Of a stretch of DNA of 5,472 nucleotides, positions 1 to 5,472 are shown piece after piece (within the stretch, counting starts at the first letter, position 1; every line of letters starts with the position of its first letter). Position numbers and translations under genes: made by a program. Source of the DNA: a bacterium CG2_30_54_10 (GTDB taxonomy: Bacteria; Muiribacteriota; Ozemobacteria; Ozemobacterales; Ozemobacteraceae); the NCBI GenBank assembly GCA_001872985.1, contig MNYA01000026.1, positions 1 through 5,472 of the forward strand, written 5' to 3'. The notes below the pieces were generated by a model. That model was not told where the DNA came from. It did not search any database and worked only from the letters and a program-made list of their open reading frames with translations.

Positions 1-61
1 GGATAGGTTACTTCAAACGTATCACCTCAATAAGTCGGGGGAAGAGTGAAGGCAGGCCGGA

Positions 62-114
62 GGGCGCAAAGCGCCCGACCGCGGGGGATGAGCCTCGCGA
101 ATTCACTTCGCGAG
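62..114. other. Two further perfect hairpins in the fabF 3' region
   Basis: GGGCGC-AAA-GCGCCC (62-76) has a 6-bp stem with a 3-base loop. CTCGCGAA (94-101) and TTCGCGAG (107-114) form an 8-bp stem with a 5-base loop. Both are symmetrical and would form in either transcript. Without T runs they are not intrinsic terminators alone, but they could stop or stabilise the 3' end of the fabF message. The 1-154 stretch holds no other feature I can identify. Confidence 0.45.
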
Positions 115-116
115 CG

Positions 117-142
117 AAGGGGGGCGCGTGCCCCCCTTTTTT
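117..142 (+). terminator. Rho-independent terminator oriented on the plus strand
   Basis: GGGGGGC (119-125), loop GCGT (126-129) and GCCCCCC (130-136) form a perfect 7-bp GC stem, extendable by two A-T pairs, followed by six T residues (137-142). The T run is present only when read on the plus strand. On the minus strand the stem is followed by CTTCGC, so fabF itself would not be terminated in the canonical way. It implies a rightward transcript arriving from beyond position 1, such as a convergent gene. The plus-strand frame at 2-49 is open to a TGA at 47-49, but 15 codons are too few to call a gene. Confidence 0.7.
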
Positions 143-154
143 GAGAAGTTACTT

Positions 155-1387
155 TCAGGCCTTCCGGAAAACGACGCAGGCATTCTGGCCGCCGAAACCG
201 AAGGAGTTGACCAGCCCTGCTTCGATCTGGGCATTTCTGGCAGTGTTCGGGACGTAATCAAGGTCGAGGCCCTCGCCCGGACAGTCGAGATTGATCGTCG
301 GGTGGACGAAGCCGCCCGTCATTTGGATAACTGTGGCGACCGCTCCAACCGTGCCAGCCGCGCCCAGCAGGTGCCCAATCATCGATTTGGTGGAATTAAC
401 CATGAGCTTCTTTGCGTGGTCACCAAAAACCCGCTTGAGCGCAATGGTTTCGGCAACATCACCCAAATGGGTCGAGGTTCCATGAGCGTTTACGTAGTTT
501 ACCGATTCTTTTGGCGTTTTGGAAAACTCCAGGGCATCGGTCATGGCTTGGTAGGCGCCTTCCCCATCTGGACATGGCGCGGTCAAGTGGTGCGCATCAG
601 CGCTTGCGCCGTACCCGATCACCTCGGCAAGGGGCTTTGCACCGCGACGGTTCATGCTGGCTTCGGTTTCAAGGATCAGGACGCCCGCGCCTTCACCCAT
701 GACGAAGCCATCACGATCCTTGTCAAATGGCCTGGAAGCTTTTTCGGGCGCGTCATTTCGGGTGGAGAGGGCCTTCATCTGCGCGAAACCCGCAATGTTC
801 AGGGAAATGATTGCAGCCTCAGAACCGCCCGTGACACAGATGTCGATCATCCCGTGAACGAGTTTCAGGTAGCCTTCCCCTATCCCGTGGAGGCCGGATG
901 CGCAAGCTGAAACGATGCAAAAGTTTGGCCCTTTGAACCCATGCGCGATGGCCACATAACCCGCCGCGATATTGCAAATCATCATCGGAACCAGAAACGG
1001 GCTGACTCTTCTGGGCCCTTGCTGGCTGATTACCTTGAATTCTTCTTCATACGTATGGATTCCACCGATTCCGGTCGAAATAATCACCCCAACCCTCTTC
1101 GGGTCATAGGCGCCGGGAACAAGACCGGCTTGCTGGATTGCCATGTGGGAAGCGGCCATCGCAAACTGGGAATAACGGTCGTGGCGGCGGATATCCTTTT
1201 TGGTAATGTAAGGGGCTGGATCGAAATTTTTGACTTCGCCGGCAATACGGACGCTGTGCTTGCTCGCATCGAAGCAAGAAATTGGACAAACCCCGCTCTT
1301 TCCTGCACGCAGACTGCGGCCGAATTCTTCAATGCCAATGCCAATGGGAGTAACAGCACCCAAACCTGTCACGAACACCCTGTTCAT
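155..1387 (-). CDS. fabF: 3-oxoacyl-[ACP] synthase II FabF
   Basis: Elongating condensing enzyme. It joins malonyl-ACP to acyl-ACP with loss of CO2, extending the chain by two carbons. The 410-residue length is typical. The thiolase fold carries the catalytic Cys162 in SACASG, His302 in NAHGTST and His339 in SMIGHLLGAAG, plus Lys334. These match E. coli FabF Cys163, His303, His340 and Lys335. The gatekeeper loop NSFGFGG places Phe398 where E. coli has Phe400. Ile107 in TGIGGI lies where FabF carries Ile and FabB carries Gly, which favours FabF over FabB. The start ATG has a consensus AGGAGG (1400-1395) seven bases upstream. It is the last gene of the cluster seen here. The 122-base upstream gap holds small repeats and no convincing promoter. 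Confidence 0.97.
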   Translation of the reverse strand: MNRVFVTGLGAVTPIGIGIEEFGRSLRAGKSGVCPISCFDASKHSVRIAGEVKNFDPAPYITKKDIRRHDRYSQFAMAASHMAIQQAGLVPGAYDPKRVGVIISTGIGGIHTYEEEFKVISQQGPRRVSPFLVPMMICNIAAGYVAIAHGFKGPNFCIVSACASGLHGIGEGYLKLVHGMIDICVTGGSEAAIISLNIAGFAQMKALSTRNDAPEKASRPFDKDRDGFVMGEGAGVLILETEASMNRRGAKPLAEVIGYGASADAHHLTAPCPDGEGAYQAMTDALEFSKTPKESVNYVNAHGTSTHLGDVAETIALKRVFGDHAKKLMVNSTKSMIGHLLGAAGTVGAVATVIQMTGGFVHPTINLDCPGEGLDLDYVPNTARNAQIEAGLVNSFGFGGQNACVVFRKA

Positions 1388-1402
1388 GAGATGGCCTCCT
1401 GG

Positions 1403-1459
1403 TTATCAGTTGTCAGACGATCCTCGAACTTCGCGAATCTCGCGGATCTCGCCGGTTCT
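1403..1459. repeat. Short degenerate tandem repeats between flavoprotein gene and fabF
   Basis: Two 7-base units, TTATCAG and TTGTCAG, are adjacent at 1403-1416. A separate run of about 9-base units follows: CGCGAATCT (1432-1440), CGCGGATCT (1441-1449) and a looser copy, CGCCGGTTCT (1450-1459). The units lie directly upstream of the fabF ribosome site. They look like slippage-derived or short interspersed repeat sequence rather than a gene. Copy number is too low to be sure. Confidence 0.4.
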
Positions 1460-1497
1460 CCGATTTCAGGGACGGACGTTGCACTATCAAATTATCC

Positions 1498-1518
1498 GAC
1501 GGATACCGCTTATCCGTC
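1498..1518. other. 8-bp hairpin straddling the flavoprotein stop codon
   Basis: GACGGATA (1498-1505) and TATCCGTC (1511-1518) form a perfect 8-bp stem with a 5-base loop, and the stop codon (1512-1510) lies at the loop and stem edge. A further TATCCG at 1493-1498 and a GGACGGA at 1470-1476 can compete for the same pairing. No run of T follows in either direction, so it is not a standard terminator. It could be a transcript-processing or stability element. Confidence 0.4.
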
Positions 1519-2463
1519 CTTGGGTTCGAGCCCGGTGAAGAAACTTTTGAATATATCCGCCACTGAAAGAATCTCTTTGATCTTGTAGACGTGCTCACCG
1601 GCGAAGACAAGCCCTTTGTCGAGGTTTCCATCTTTGGCTTGTATCAAAGCCCGAACGATGCAGAAAATCCGGGAACAACGTTTTAGACACCCATCGCAAT
1701 TTTCAAGGGGCATTGGCCCTTGCGCAATACGATCTAAAAAAGCGGTGGAAAGAGCGTTTCCAGGGAGGCCCACGGGGCTATGGATCTTGATCACATCGCC
1801 CTCTCTGGCTTGAAGGTACCTTTGTTTGAACGAGTCCGCGGCGTTGCTCTCGAAACTGGCTGCGAATCGCGTTCCGACCTGAACTCCGTCGACATTCATC
1901 CCGAGCACTTCTAGCAGATCCTCGCGGTCGGTGATCCCGCCGGCGATCAAAACCGGAATCTTCACGGCGGCTTTAACCAAGGGGTAGAGTACCCTGGAGG
2001 ATTTGGTGGTGCCGAGGTGCCCGCCGGCCTCCTTCCCTTCGACCACTACTGCCGAGGCGCCCAATTGTTCGGCAAGAACCGCCAATCGGGCAGTGGAAAC
2101 AATCGGAACCACCGGAACTCCGTTACGTTGGCCCAGCGTTAGAAGGTCACGCGAAAAACCTGCACCCGCGACCAAAAGATCGATTCCTTCATCGACTGCG
2201 GTTTCCATTACTCTCATGAATTGGGAAGCAGCAACCAAAGTGTTAACTCCGACAAACCCGCCATTCGCGATGCTCCGCGCGAGGCGGATCTCCTGACGAA
2301 GCTCATCCGCTTCCATGCCGGAACCCGCAATCAGACCGATTCCACCCTCGCGGGCGACAGCGCCTGCGAGGCGGCCGGTAGATACCCGGATCGCCATTCC
2401 ACCCTGAATAATCGGGTAGCGAGGCTTCACCCGGCCAATGACCAAGCGAGGAAGAATTTTCAC
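1510..2463 (-). CDS. Second FabK/nitronate-monooxygenase-family flavoprotein with C-terminal Cys cluster
   Basis: FMN-binding TIM-barrel protein of the 2-nitropropane dioxygenase/FabK superfamily; the substrate is unknown. From the preferred GTG start it has 317 residues: flavin-binding PIIQGGM (17-23), EGKEAGGH (142-149) with the conserved His149, phosphate-binding AGGITDRE (174-181) and GVQVGTRF (193-200). The C-terminal region differs from the true FabK of this cluster. It lacks GSLRRAV/GSVMAGQ and instead has four cysteines spaced C-X2-C-X3-C-X4-C (256, 259, 263, 268), followed by RALIQA...GLVFAGEHVYKI. I chose GTG at 2463 because residues KILPRLVIG fit the usual family N-terminus and TGGAGA lies about ten bases upstream. 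A TTG at 2490, which would add nine residues, has no ribosome site. The gene lies 86 bases after acpP and 122 before fabF in the same direction. It may be an accessory enoyl reductase or a nitronate or redox enzyme; the fab context favours a lipid role, but that is inference. Confidence 0.85.
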   Translation of the reverse strand: MKILPRLVIGRVKPRYPIIQGGMAIRVSTGRLAGAVAREGGIGLIAGSGMEADELRQEIRLARSIANGGFVGVNTLVAASQFMRVMETAVDEGIDLLVAGAGFSRDLLTLGQRNGVPVVPIVSTARLAVLAEQLGASAVVVEGKEAGGHLGTTKSSRVLYPLVKAAVKIPVLIAGGITDREDLLEVLGMNVDGVQVGTRFAASFESNAADSFKQRYLQAREGDVIKIHSPVGLPGNALSTAFLDRIAQGPMPLENCDGCLKRCSRIFCIVRALIQAKDGNLDKGLVFAGEHVYKIKEILSVADIFKSFFTGLEPKDG

Positions 2464-2473
2464 AAAAAGTCGG

Positions 2474-2479
2474 TCTCCA
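2474..2479 (-). promoter_or_regulatory. Ribosome binding site supporting the GTG start at 2463
   Basis: TGGAGA on the minus strand is ten bases before GTG 2463. The alternative TTG at 2490 is preceded only by a GC-rich stretch without a Shine-Dalgarno match. The site is modest, much weaker than the AGGAGG sites of acpP and fabF, so this gene may be translated at a lower level. Confidence 0.5.
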
Positions 2480-2533
2480 GCAACATACAAACGCCCGCTA
2501 CCCGTTCAAAAGCGGGGCAGGTCGATTGAGAAG

Positions 2534-2559
2534 GAAGGCTAAAGCCCGTTCAGCCCTTC
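2534..2559 (-). other. Imperfect hairpin over the acpP stop codon
   Basis: On the plus strand GAAGGCT (2534-2540) can pair with AGCCCTTC (2552-2559) with one bulged base and an 11-base loop. In the direction of transcription the next bases are CTTCC-type pyrimidines, without a run of T. It is therefore not a convincing intrinsic terminator, but it could attenuate expression or protect an mRNA 3' end between acpP and the flavoprotein gene. Confidence 0.3.
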
Positions 2560-2786
2560 TTCTGTGTGATGTACGCGACAGCGTCCTTGATGGTCTTGAG
2601 CTTCTCGGCATCCTCGTCGGGAATCTCGATTCCGAAGTGCTCTTCAAGGTCCATGACCAGCTCGACGGTATCAAGGCTGTCGGCGCCGAGATCCTCGATG
2701 AAGCTTGCTTCAGCGGTGACCTGCTTTTCGTCCACCTGCAGTTTGTCGACAACAATGCGTTTGACTTCTTCGAAATAATTGCTCAT
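2550..2786 (-). CDS. acpP: Acyl carrier protein
   Basis: Small acidic carrier that holds all intermediates of fatty acid synthesis as thioesters on a 4'-phosphopantetheine arm. At 78 residues it has the normal length. The GADSLD motif places the modified serine at Ser37, and the following helix II ([24 protein letters not shown]) has the acidic surface that Fab enzymes recognise. The ATG is preceded by a strong AGGAGG (2797-2792) five bases upstream, consistent with the high expression ACP needs. It follows fabG closely. The stop codon at 2552-2550 lies in the loop region of a weak imperfect hairpin (2534-2559) that might reduce transcription into the next gene. Confidence 0.97.
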   Translation of the reverse strand: MSNYFEEVKRIVVDKLQVDEKQVTAEASFIEDLGADSLDTVELVMDLEEHFGIEIPDEDAEKLKTIKDAVAYITQKKG

Positions 2787-2824
2787 GAATCCCTCCTGTT
2801 GGGTGTGGGGTTAGGAATTTTTAT

Positions 2825-3571
2825 TTAATACATGACCATGCCGCCGTCAACCGGAATCACCTGCCCAGTTATGTAGGAGGCTTTGTCGGAGGCAAGAAAA
2901 GAAACCAGGTTGGCTACATCCCGCGGGGTGCCCAGGGACCCCAGAGGGATCTGGCCAAGCATCTGCTCTTTAACTTTTTCGGGAAGAACATCGGTCATTC
3001 CGGTTTGAATGAACCCCGGGGCGATGGCATTCGCGCGAACCCCGCGGCGGGCATATTCTTTCGCGAAACTTCGCGTGAAAGCGATGATTCCAGCCTTGCT
3101 GGCGGCGTAGTTAGATTGACCCGAGTTTCCCATGAGGCCGATGACGGAAGCGATGTTGATGACGACTCCACTTTTCTGTTTGACCATGAAGCGCGAGGCA
3201 GCGCGGGAAACCAGGAATGTTCCCTTGAGGTTGACATTCAACACTGCGTCCCAGGCCTCTTCGGTCATCTTCATGATGAGGCCATCCCGGGTGATTCCGG
3301 CGTTGTTCACCACGACATCAAGGCGGCCTTTCCATTTTTCAGACTCTTCGATCAAATGGTCGGCATCGTCGGCTTTGGAAACATTGGCGGCCACCGCGAG
3401 CACGGAGATCCCCTGGTTTTCCATGGCCTGTCGTGATTTTTCCAGACCTTCCGCGTTCACGTCGGAAAGGACTACAGAGTAGCCTTCCTGGCCAAGAACC
3501 AGTGCGATCTCATATCCGATTCCGCGGGCGGAGCCGGTCACTACAACTGTTTTACCGTTCGACTGAGTCAC
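2825..3571 (-). CDS. fabG: 3-oxoacyl-[ACP] reductase FabG
   Basis: NADPH-dependent short-chain dehydrogenase that reduces 3-ketoacyl-ACP to 3-hydroxyacyl-ACP. At 248 residues it is a typical classical SDR. It shows the Rossmann cofactor loop TGSARGIG (12-19), NNAG (89-92), and a full catalytic set of Asn114, Ser142, Tyr155 and Lys159 in the YAASK motif. These align with E. coli FabG Ser138, Tyr151 and Lys155. The C-terminal PGFIQTGMT (185-193) and the ending ITGQVIPVDGGMVMY are characteristic of FabG rather than of SDRs in general. Translation starts at GTG, with an in-frame stop just upstream. It is the first gene after the internal promoter and is followed 38 bases later by acpP, with no terminator between them. 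Its position between fabD and acpP supports the assignment over a paralogous SDR. Confidence 0.97.
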   Translation of the reverse strand: MTQSNGKTVVVTGSARGIGYEIALVLGQEGYSVVLSDVNAEGLEKSRQAMENQGISVLAVAANVSKADDADHLIEESEKWKGRLDVVVNNAGITRDGLIMKMTEEAWDAVLNVNLKGTFLVSRAASRFMVKQKSGVVINIASVIGLMGNSGQSNYAASKAGIIAFTRSFAKEYARRGVRANAIAPGFIQTGMTDVLPEKVKEQMLGQIPLGSLGTPRDVANLVSFLASDKASYITGQVIPVDGGMVMY

Positions 3572-3575
3572 TTTG

Positions 3576-3582
3576 TCACCTC
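3576..3582 (-). promoter_or_regulatory. Ribosome binding site fixing the GTG start of fabG
   Basis: GAGGTGA on the minus strand lies four bases before the GTG at 3571. An in-frame TGA at 3583-3581 rules out any start further upstream, so the non-ATG start is well supported. Confidence 0.8.
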
Positions 3583-3603
3583 ACTGAAAAGCAGAAAACG
3601 GAT

Positions 3604-3646
3604 AGCAGGAAAAGGAAGATGCATTGTGACGAATTTTCTTCCTGCT
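3604..3646. promoter_or_regulatory. 8-bp inverted repeat bracketing the fabG promoter -10 (possible operator)
   Basis: AGCAGGAA at 3604-3611 is the exact reverse complement of TTCCTGCT at 3639-3646. The arms are 27 bases apart, with centres 35 bases apart. One arm abuts and shares one base with the -35 box, and the other lies just past the predicted transcription start, so a protein bound to both arms would block RNA polymerase. The arms do not resemble the FapR or FabT sites I know. If transcripts from fabK-fabD read through, the arms could instead form an RNA hairpin. Chance occurrence is possible. Confidence 0.3.
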
Positions 3647-3651
3647 GTCAA
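3623..3651 (-). promoter_or_regulatory. Sigma-70-type promoter for fabG-acpP-flavoprotein-fabF
   Basis: On the minus strand a perfect -35 box TTGACA (3651-3646) is followed by exactly 17 bases and then CACAAT (3628-3623), which matches four of six bases of the -10 consensus. An A/T-rich stretch at 3659-3675, directly upstream of the -35, resembles an UP element. Transcription would start near 3616 and give a leader of about 45 bases before the fabG GTG. It sits in the widest gap of the cluster, where an internal promoter would be expected. Function is inferred from sequence alone. Confidence 0.62.
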
Positions 3652-3694
3652 GGCCAAGATGATATTTTTTATTCAATGGGCGAAACGTTGGGAA

Positions 3695-4645
3695 TCACCC
3701 GACCGAAGCAGATTGGTTTTCGCAGCCCATCGAGGGGAGCGACAGAATGGCCTGCGGTTCGCCCACGAAGCTTGTATTGGCATCAGGGACGATTTTCTTT
3801 ATCAGACCGGCGACGACCTTGCTCGGGCCCAGCTCAAGGAAGTTTCTGAAGCCATCCTGGTGCATGCGCTGGATGGAATCTTCCCAGCGGACGCTCGAGG
3901 TGAGCTGGTCGAGCAGTTTTCGCTTGAGATCGGCAGCTTTAATGGTTGGTTCGCCATCGACGTTGGTGTAAACGGGAACTCTGGAATCGACGAAATCGAT
4001 TCCACCGAGAACTCTTGCAAGTCGTTCGCGGGCGCCAGACATTAAGGGCGAATGGAACGGGCCGGATACCTCAAGGGGAATCACACGCCTCGCGCCTTTC
4101 TTACGGGCAAGCTCGGAAGCTTTCGCAACCGCATCTCTTTCTCCGGAGATGACGATCTGCCCCGGGCAGTTGTAATTCGCGACCACGCAGACGCCTTCGG
4201 TTGAGGCCTCTTCACAGATCGCTTCAATCTGCTCGCGGTTGAGCATCATTACGGCCGCCATGGCCCCCGTTCCTGATGGGCAGGCAGTTTCCATGGCACG
4301 GGCGCGTTCGTCGACCAGGCGGAGCAGATCCTCGTAGGATGCGGCGCCGGCGGCGTAAATTGCCGCATATTCGCCAAGGCTGTGGCCCGCGGTGGCGCCG
4401 AATGGAAACCCGGCGCGGCGAATGGCATCGACCAAAAGAGCCGAGGCGAAAAAGATCGCCGGCTGGGTGTTGGTGGTCTCCTTGAGAGCATTTTCCGGGC
4501 CCTCAAAGCAGAGGGCCGAGAGGGGACGACCAAGGATCTGGTCGGTGCGATCGGCCATCTCGGCAGCCCAGGATGCGGATTCTACAATCGCTTTGGCCAT
4601 CCCGACTTTTTGGGAACCCTGGCCGGGGAAAACAAGGGCGTTCAT
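3695..4645 (-). CDS. fabD: Malonyl-CoA:ACP transacylase FabD
   Basis: Transfers malonyl from malonyl-CoA to the phosphopantetheine of ACP, supplying the extender unit used by FabF. The 316-residue length is normal for the family. The N-terminal FPGQGSQ (6-12) forms the oxyanion-hole loop. GHSLGE (87-92) carries the nucleophile Ser89, equivalent to E. coli Ser92. Arg114 in VDERAR matches E. coli Arg117, which binds the malonyl carboxylate, and His198 in GPFHS matches E. coli His201, completing the Ser-His pair. The ferredoxin-like insert contains ANYNCPGQIVISG (156-168). The ATG overlaps the fabK stop codon by one base pair of codons (ATGA), and an AAGGA ribosome site lies about nine bases upstream, so the start is well supported. 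The last 15 or so residues, after the FVGEPQ region, are low in conserved features. A 123-base gap with a promoter separates it from fabG. Confidence 0.97.
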   Translation of the reverse strand: MNALVFPGQGSQKVGMAKAIVESASWAAEMADRTDQILGRPLSALCFEGPENALKETTNTQPAIFFASALLVDAIRRAGFPFGATAGHSLGEYAAIYAAGAASYEDLLRLVDERARAMETACPSGTGAMAAVMMLNREQIEAICEEASTEGVCVVANYNCPGQIVISGERDAVAKASELARKKGARRVIPLEVSGPFHSPLMSGARERLARVLGGIDFVDSRVPVYTNVDGEPTIKAADLKRKLLDQLTSSVRWEDSIQRMHQDGFRNFLELGPSKVVAGLIKKIVPDANTSFVGEPQAILSLPSMGCENQSASVG

Positions 4646-5472
4646 AAGTTCGATTCCTTGATTTTCTTGGATTGCTCCGGATTTTTCACCAGAGTGGAAA
4701 GGCGGGAAAAAACCGTCTGCAGATCTGCCTCGATACGGGCGAAAATAGCGGCAACAGGCTCTTCTTCATTTATTAGCCCGCAGATCTGGCCGGCCATGAC
4801 TGAGCCATCCTCGACATCGCCATCGATTACCGCCCGGCGAAGGCTTCCTTTGCCGATGGCGTCGAGCTGCTCTGGGGTTGCGCCCTTTTGCTCGGCTTCA
4901 ATGTATTGTTTCGCCAAACGGTTTCTTATTACACGCACCGGATGCCCGGTAGAGTGCCCGGTGGCAACGGTGTCGCGATCCTTGGCCTGGGCAACGACCT
5001 TCTTGTAATTCGGGTGTGCGCTACATTCAGTCGACAGGATGAATCGGGTGCCCATCTGAACGCCCTCTGCTCCAAGGGCGAACGCGGCCATCAGGCCGCG
5101 GGAATCGGCAATACCTCCGGCGGCGATTACTGGAATGGTTACCGCATCGACGATCTGGGGAATCAGAACCATCGTTGTGATTTCGCCTATGTGGCCCCCG
5201 GATTCGGTTCCTTCGGCGACGACCGCCGCTGCGCCCGCGCGTTCGAGGCGCTTGGCAAGGGCAACCGAGGAAACAACCGGAATGACCTTGGTGCCAATTT
5301 CTTTGAAAGCTTTGATGTAAGGGCCGGGGTTACCCGCTCCGGTGGTGACGACAGGCACCCGCTCATTAATGCAGATTTCAACGACCTTGGCTGCGTTGGG
5401 CATCAAAAGCATGATGTTGACCCCGAAAGGGTTCGAGGTCAGGGCTTTGATTGCGTGGATCTCCTGGATCAA
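4642..5472 (-). CDS. fabK: FabK-type enoyl-ACP reductase II (5'-truncated by window edge)
   Basis: FMN-dependent TIM-barrel enoyl-[ACP] reductase. It catalyses the last reductive step of each fatty acid elongation cycle in the cytoplasm, replacing FabI in organisms that use it. The window holds the last 276 codons. The first visible codon is TTG, read here as an internal Leu because the family's N-terminal strand with its IIQGGM flavin-binding motif is missing; about 40-45 residues should lie past position 5472. Visible landmarks, in partial-protein numbering, are NPFGVN (14-19), the EGTESGGH motif with the conserved His at 94, the phosphate-binding AAGGIAD (117-123), GVQMGTRF (137-144) and the FabK-specific C-terminal region GSLRRAV...GDVEDGSVMAGQ (209-229). 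That last region separates FabK from ordinary nitronate monooxygenases. The stop codon overlaps the fabD start (ATGA, 4642-4645), which implies translational coupling. The promoter must lie outside the window. Confidence 0.95.
   Translation of the reverse strand: MIQEIHAIKALTSNPFGVNIMLLMPNAAKVVEICINERVPVVTTGAGNPGPYIKAFKEIGTKVIPVVSSVALAKRLERAGAAAVVAEGTESGGHIGEITTMVLIPQIVDAVTIPVIAAGGIADSRGLMAAFALGAEGVQMGTRFILSTECSAHPNYKKVVAQAKDRDTVATGHSTGHPVRVIRNRLAKQYIEAEQKGATPEQLDAIGKGSLRRAVIDGDVEDGSVMAGQICGLINEEEPVAAIFARIEADLQTVFSRLSTLVKNPEQSKKIKESNL

Noticed and set aside
2..49. Open plus-strand frame ending in TGA at 47-49, possible C-terminus of a convergent gene.
   Set aside because: Only 15 codons are visible, with no recognisable motif. 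It is noted as support for the terminator but is too short to annotate.
128..910. A 260-codon open frame on the plus strand, opposite fabF.
   Set aside because: It begins with GTG inside the terminator hairpin, has no ribosome site, shows no family motif, and lies antisense to a fabF with every catalytic residue intact. It is a shadow of fabF codon bias.
1491..1496. GATAAT on the minus strand as a possible -10 box for a fabF promoter.
   Set aside because: No acceptable -35 box occurs 16-18 bases upstream; the region is explained better by the hairpin arms.
941..1588. A 215-codon plus-strand frame spanning the fabF start, the gap and the end of the flavoprotein gene.
   Set aside because: No recognisable domain, no ribosome site, and it crosses the strong AGGAGG and ATG of fabF on the other strand.
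2464..2490. TTG at 2490 as the start of the second flavoprotein.
   Set aside because: No ribosome site precedes it, and the extra nine residues lie before the usual family N-terminus. GTG 2463 fits better, though the longer form cannot be excluded.
2501..2552. Direct repeat CCCGTTCA at 2501-2508 and 2545-2552.
   Set aside because: Eight bases within about 50 is close to chance level, and one copy overlaps the acpP stop codon. No inverted ends or other signs of an insertion are present.
4382..5008. A 208-codon plus-strand frame over the fabK-fabD junction.
   Set aside because: Antisense to two confidently identified enzymes, with low-complexity composition and no conserved motif.

Overview
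The window is a bacterial type II fatty acid synthesis (fab) gene cluster. All six genes lie on the minus strand, so transcription runs from right to left. In transcription order they are fabK (flavin enoyl-ACP reductase, 5' end beyond the right edge), fabD (malonyl-CoA:ACP transacylase), fabG (3-oxoacyl-ACP reductase), acpP (acyl carrier protein), a second 2-nitropropane-dioxygenase/FabK-family flavoprotein with a C-terminal cysteine cluster, and fabF (3-oxoacyl-ACP synthase II).

The genes work as one pathway. FabD loads malonyl groups onto the phosphopantetheine arm of ACP. FabF condenses malonyl-ACP with a growing acyl-ACP, FabG reduces the 3-keto group, and FabK performs the final enoyl reduction. 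The dehydratase (fabZ), the initiating synthase (fabH), plsX and acetyl-CoA carboxylase are not in the window and could lie outside it or elsewhere. FabK as enoyl reductase, rather than FabI, argues against a typical enteric proteobacterium. It fits Firmicutes, Synergistota, Thermotogota or one of several uncultured phyla. The base composition is moderately GC-rich. I cannot name the organism.

Layout: 1-154 is a non-coding tail after fabF with three adjacent hairpins, one of which is a textbook intrinsic terminator on the PLUS strand. 155-1387 is fabF. 1388-1509 is a gap with short tandem repeats and a hairpin over the preceding stop codon. 1510-2463 is the extra flavoprotein. 2550-2786 is acpP. 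2825-3571 is fabG. 3572-3694 is a gap with a good sigma-70-type promoter framed by an inverted repeat. 3695-4645 is fabD, which overlaps fabK (4642-5472) by an ATGA.

The core is conserved housekeeping sequence and I see no wholly new system. The points that deserve attention are the second FabK-like flavoenzyme between acpP and fabF, the internal promoter with a possible operator upstream of fabG, and the plus-strand terminator at the left edge.
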